Below are positions 62,432 to 64,000 of a DNA stretch of 64,000 bases, piece by piece; position 1 is the first letter of the stretch, and every line of letters begins with the position of its first letter. Source of the DNA: DASYRM01 sp036004405 (lineage in GTDB: Bacteria; Acidobacteriota; Vicinamibacteria; Vicinamibacterales; UBA2999); the NCBI GenBank assembly GCA_036004405.1, contig DASYRM010000020.1:17200-81199 (forward strand), given 5' to 3'. The notes under the pieces are model-generated. The model ran no database searches. It had not been told where the DNA came from and saw only the letters and a program-made list of their open reading frames with translations. Both the position numbers and the translations under genes were made by a program.

Positions 62432-63433
62432 ATGGATCGACGCCGCCTGCTCAAGCTGACGAGTGTGGGCCTTGGCAGTGCCGTGCTGCCGGCGCTTGCG
62501 TGTTCGCGATCGGCACCGCCGCCATCGGCGCCGTCTTCGGGGCTGTGGGACGTCTGGGATCGCGTGTTTGCGCAGGCACGCTTCGTCTCCCTGTCCCACG
62601 TGCTGACGCCCGGCGCCCCATTGTGGAAGGGATTTCCGCCGGGGACGCGATTCGAGCGCGGCATCGCCAAACTCGATGACACCTCGCCGTACGCCCCGCT
62701 CGATTACGCGAAGACCGGCTTCGAAACCACCGGATACCGTCTGGTGACCGACCAGATGGGGACGCAGCTCGATCCGCCGGCTCACTGGCACCAGTGTTTT
62801 CCCGCCGTCGACGAACTGCCGCCGACGCTCGCGCTGCGCAAACTGGCGGTGATCTCGATCGTCGATCAGGTGCAAGCCAACGTGAACTACGCGCTCACCG
62901 CCGACGACGTGCGCGCGTGGGAGAGGGTGCACGGCACCGTGCCTGCCGGTGCGGTGGTGATGGTGCGTTCCGACTGGTCGAAGCGATGGCCCGACAGCGC
63001 GCGCGTCCAGCCGGCCGACGGCAAGTTCCCGGGCGTCACGCTCGAGGCGCTGAAGCTGTTGCACCTCGAGCGCCGGATCCTGCTGCACGGGCACGAGCCG
63101 CTCGACACCGACTCGACGCCGACGCTCGTCGGCGAGGACTGGCTGATGAACAACGGCTACATGCAGGCCGAGGGTGTGGCCAACCTCGATCAAGTACCGC
63201 CGGCCGGTGCGCTGGTCGCGATCGGCTTCCCGCGATTCAAAGGGGGCACCGGCGGCTACGCGAGCTTCACGGCCATCTGCCCCGAGGAGTGGACGCAAGG
63301 GATGCGGCCGGGCGACGTGGCCGATGCCCCGTTTGCCATCAACGGACAGCGGCTGGTCTGGAACGATGCCAGCGGCACGCGTGAGCGCACCGCGCCCTGC
63401 GACAAGCCAGCCGGAAAGATGAGTTTCAACTAG
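62432..63433 (+). CDS. Cyclase-family (kynurenine formamidase-like) exported protein
   Basis: A protein of 333 aa with a Tat-like signal (RRRLLKLTSVGLGSAVLPAL) that may end in a lipobox (ALAC). The cyclase domain starts with FVSLSHVLTPGAPLWKG. The usual metal motif HxGTHxDxPxH appears as Gln108-Met-Gly-Thr-Gln112-Leu-Asp-Pro-Pro-Ala-His118, i.e. both leading His are Gln. The other conserved parts are kept (VMVRSDWSK, LLHGHEPLDTD). Metal binding may differ or be lost. The gene is divergent from the lipoprotein gene and has a GAGGAG ribosome site. Confidence 0.82.
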   Translation: MDRRRLLKLTSVGLGSAVLPALACSRSAPPPSAPSSGLWDVWDRVFAQARFVSLSHVLTPGAPLWKGFPPGTRFERGIAKLDDTSPYAPLDYAKTGFETTGYRLVTDQMGTQLDPPAHWHQCFPAVDELPPTLALRKLAVISIVDQVQANVNYALTADDVRAWERVHGTVPAGAVVMVRSDWSKRWPDSARVQPADGKFPGVTLEALKLLHLERRILLHGHEPLDTDSTPTLVGEDWLMNNGYMQAEGVANLDQVPPAGALVAIGFPRFKGGTGGYASFTAICPEEWTQGMRPGDVADAPFAINGQRLVWNDASGTRERTAPCDKPAGKMSFN

Positions 63434-63503
63434 CTCGTGGCACGCCCTGTGCTGCTTCCTCTCTGAAGAGCCTGACCCCCAACTGTCGGGCCGGAGGAAC
63501 CTC

Positions 63504-63980
63504 ATGAGAGCACTGACACTGGCGAGCGGAATTGTCATCGCCGCATGTGTGGCGGTTGGCTGTTCGGACAAGACGAAACAGGAAACGCGCGAAGCTGGTC
63601 AGGAAGCGACCGAGGCCGCGCGTGCCGCAGGTGACGCGGCCGAGTCGGCTGCGAAGGATGCGGTGAACAACGCGGAGCGCGCAAGCGATGCCGCGGTCAA
63701 CGCGTCACGTGACGCCAGTCGGGACGGCGAGCACGCGGTCGAGAGAGCCAGCCAGGCGGCGGGCGCCGCGGCGCAGACCGCGAAGGTACAGGCGGCGCTC
63801 GTCGCGGACTCGAAGGTGGATGCGACGGGGATCAACGTCGACACCGATGCAGACGCAAAGACCATCACGCTGAAGGGGCATGTGCCGTCGAAGGCGCAGA
63901 AGGCCGCGGCGGAACGGATCGCCGTGGAAAAGGCGTCGCCCGGCTACACGGTGCACAACGAACTGGTCGTACACCAGTAG
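63504..63980 (+). CDS. BON-domain lipoprotein
   Basis: A protein of 158 aa with a lipoprotein signal (AACVAVGCSD). Residues 25-90 form an Ala/Glu/Arg-rich helical region with repeats (EATEAARAAGDAAESAAKDA). The C-terminal part is a BON domain (VQAALVADSKVDATGINVDT, then KTITLKGHVPSKAQKAAAER and VHNELVVH). BON proteins bind phospholipid or the wall and respond to envelope or osmotic stress. The start follows CGGAGGAAC. Its TAG stop is formed by a family A repeat that continues past the window edge. Confidence 0.87.
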   Translation: MRALTLASGIVIAACVAVGCSDKTKQETREAGQEATEAARAAGDAAESAAKDAVNNAERASDAAVNASRDASRDGEHAVERASQAAGAAAQTAKVQAALVADSKVDATGINVDTDADAKTITLKGHVPSKAQKAAAERIAVEKASPGYTVHNELVVHQ

Positions 63981-64000
63981 GGGCCGCCTTCAGGCGGCCC
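63977..64000. repeat. Family A palindrome at the right window edge
   Basis: GTAGGGGCCGCCTTCAGGCG, then GCCC; the stem GGGCCGCC/GGCGGCCC is complete at the window end. The TAG (63978-63980) is the stop codon of the BON gene. Confidence 0.85.

Noticed and set aside
62404..62682. 93-codon N-terminal extension of the LVIVD-like lipoprotein
   Set aside because: It would put the lipoprotein signal in the middle of the protein, and it overlaps the cyclase gene in antisense.

Overview
The window is a high-GC chromosomal segment whose content points to an Acidobacteriota genome of the Vicinamibacteria type. This is an inference from gene content, because no rRNA or other taxonomic marker is present. 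The supporting signs are many secreted proteins of the 'RTADGK.DF.GVW' kind, a TIGR03435 protein, a DUF3500 protein, LVIVD-like repeats, an overlapping ECF sigma factor/probable kinase pair, and dispersed short palindromes. No tRNA, rRNA, CRISPR array, integrase or insertion sequence was seen.

Layout. 1-4.8 kb: ECF sigma factor overlapping a cut-off probable kinase gene, a Tat-type exported protein, a PIN/antitoxin pair, DUF3500 and HEAT-repeat proteins, and glutathione peroxidase. 4.8-10.1 kb: TetR regulator, with a visible promoter and paired operators, driving an RND efflux pump. 10.1-24.4 kb: mixed metabolism, including arylamine N-acetyltransferase, YbaK-type deacylase, a possible HExxH protein, PEBP, MmgE/PrpD, DUF6496, a DUF2892-SRPBCC protein, an FAD/Rieske oxidoreductase, two membrane proteins and a RapA-like helicase. 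24.4-27.2 kb: an eight-EF-hand protein and an OmpA-family protein. 27.4-37.3 kb: a phospho-signalling and wall-synthesis cluster (wHTH-FHA, FHA, tiny membrane ORF, PP2C, kinase, RodA-PBP fusion, FHA) that resembles the actinobacterial fhaA-pstP-rodA-pbpA-pkn cluster. 37.3-54.4 kb: secreted proteins, two amidohydrolases, an orphan MlaF-like ATPase, a VOC protein, an endonuclease/exonuclease/phosphatase protein, an altered metallo-beta-lactamase-fold protein and a serine hydrolase. 54.6-60.9 kb: a probable antiphage operon. 60.9-64 kb: LVIVD-like lipoprotein, cyclase-family protein and BON lipoprotein.

Main discovery. On the minus strand between 60888 and 54602 five elements are tightly packed: a SIR2-domain protein, a STAND ATPase with a membrane segment and WD40 repeats, a Tat/zinc-ribbon protein, a retron non-coding RNA and a retron reverse transcriptase. 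The two protein junctions overlap by 4 nt, and the retron RNA begins at the stop codon of the zinc-ribbon gene. The RNA has a 14-bp perfect a1/a2 inverted repeat, a TTAGC branch-site context, an msr hairpin with a GTTTCG loop and a long msd stem. The RT has the retron-specific NAxxH and VTG motifs. I read this as a retron defence system in which SIR2 (probable NADase) and STAND are the candidate effector and sensor.

Second discovery. Several families of short palindromic or tandem repeats sit at gene ends, where they supply or touch the stop codon of eight genes. Related elements lie in frame inside four proteins, where they encode extra peptides.
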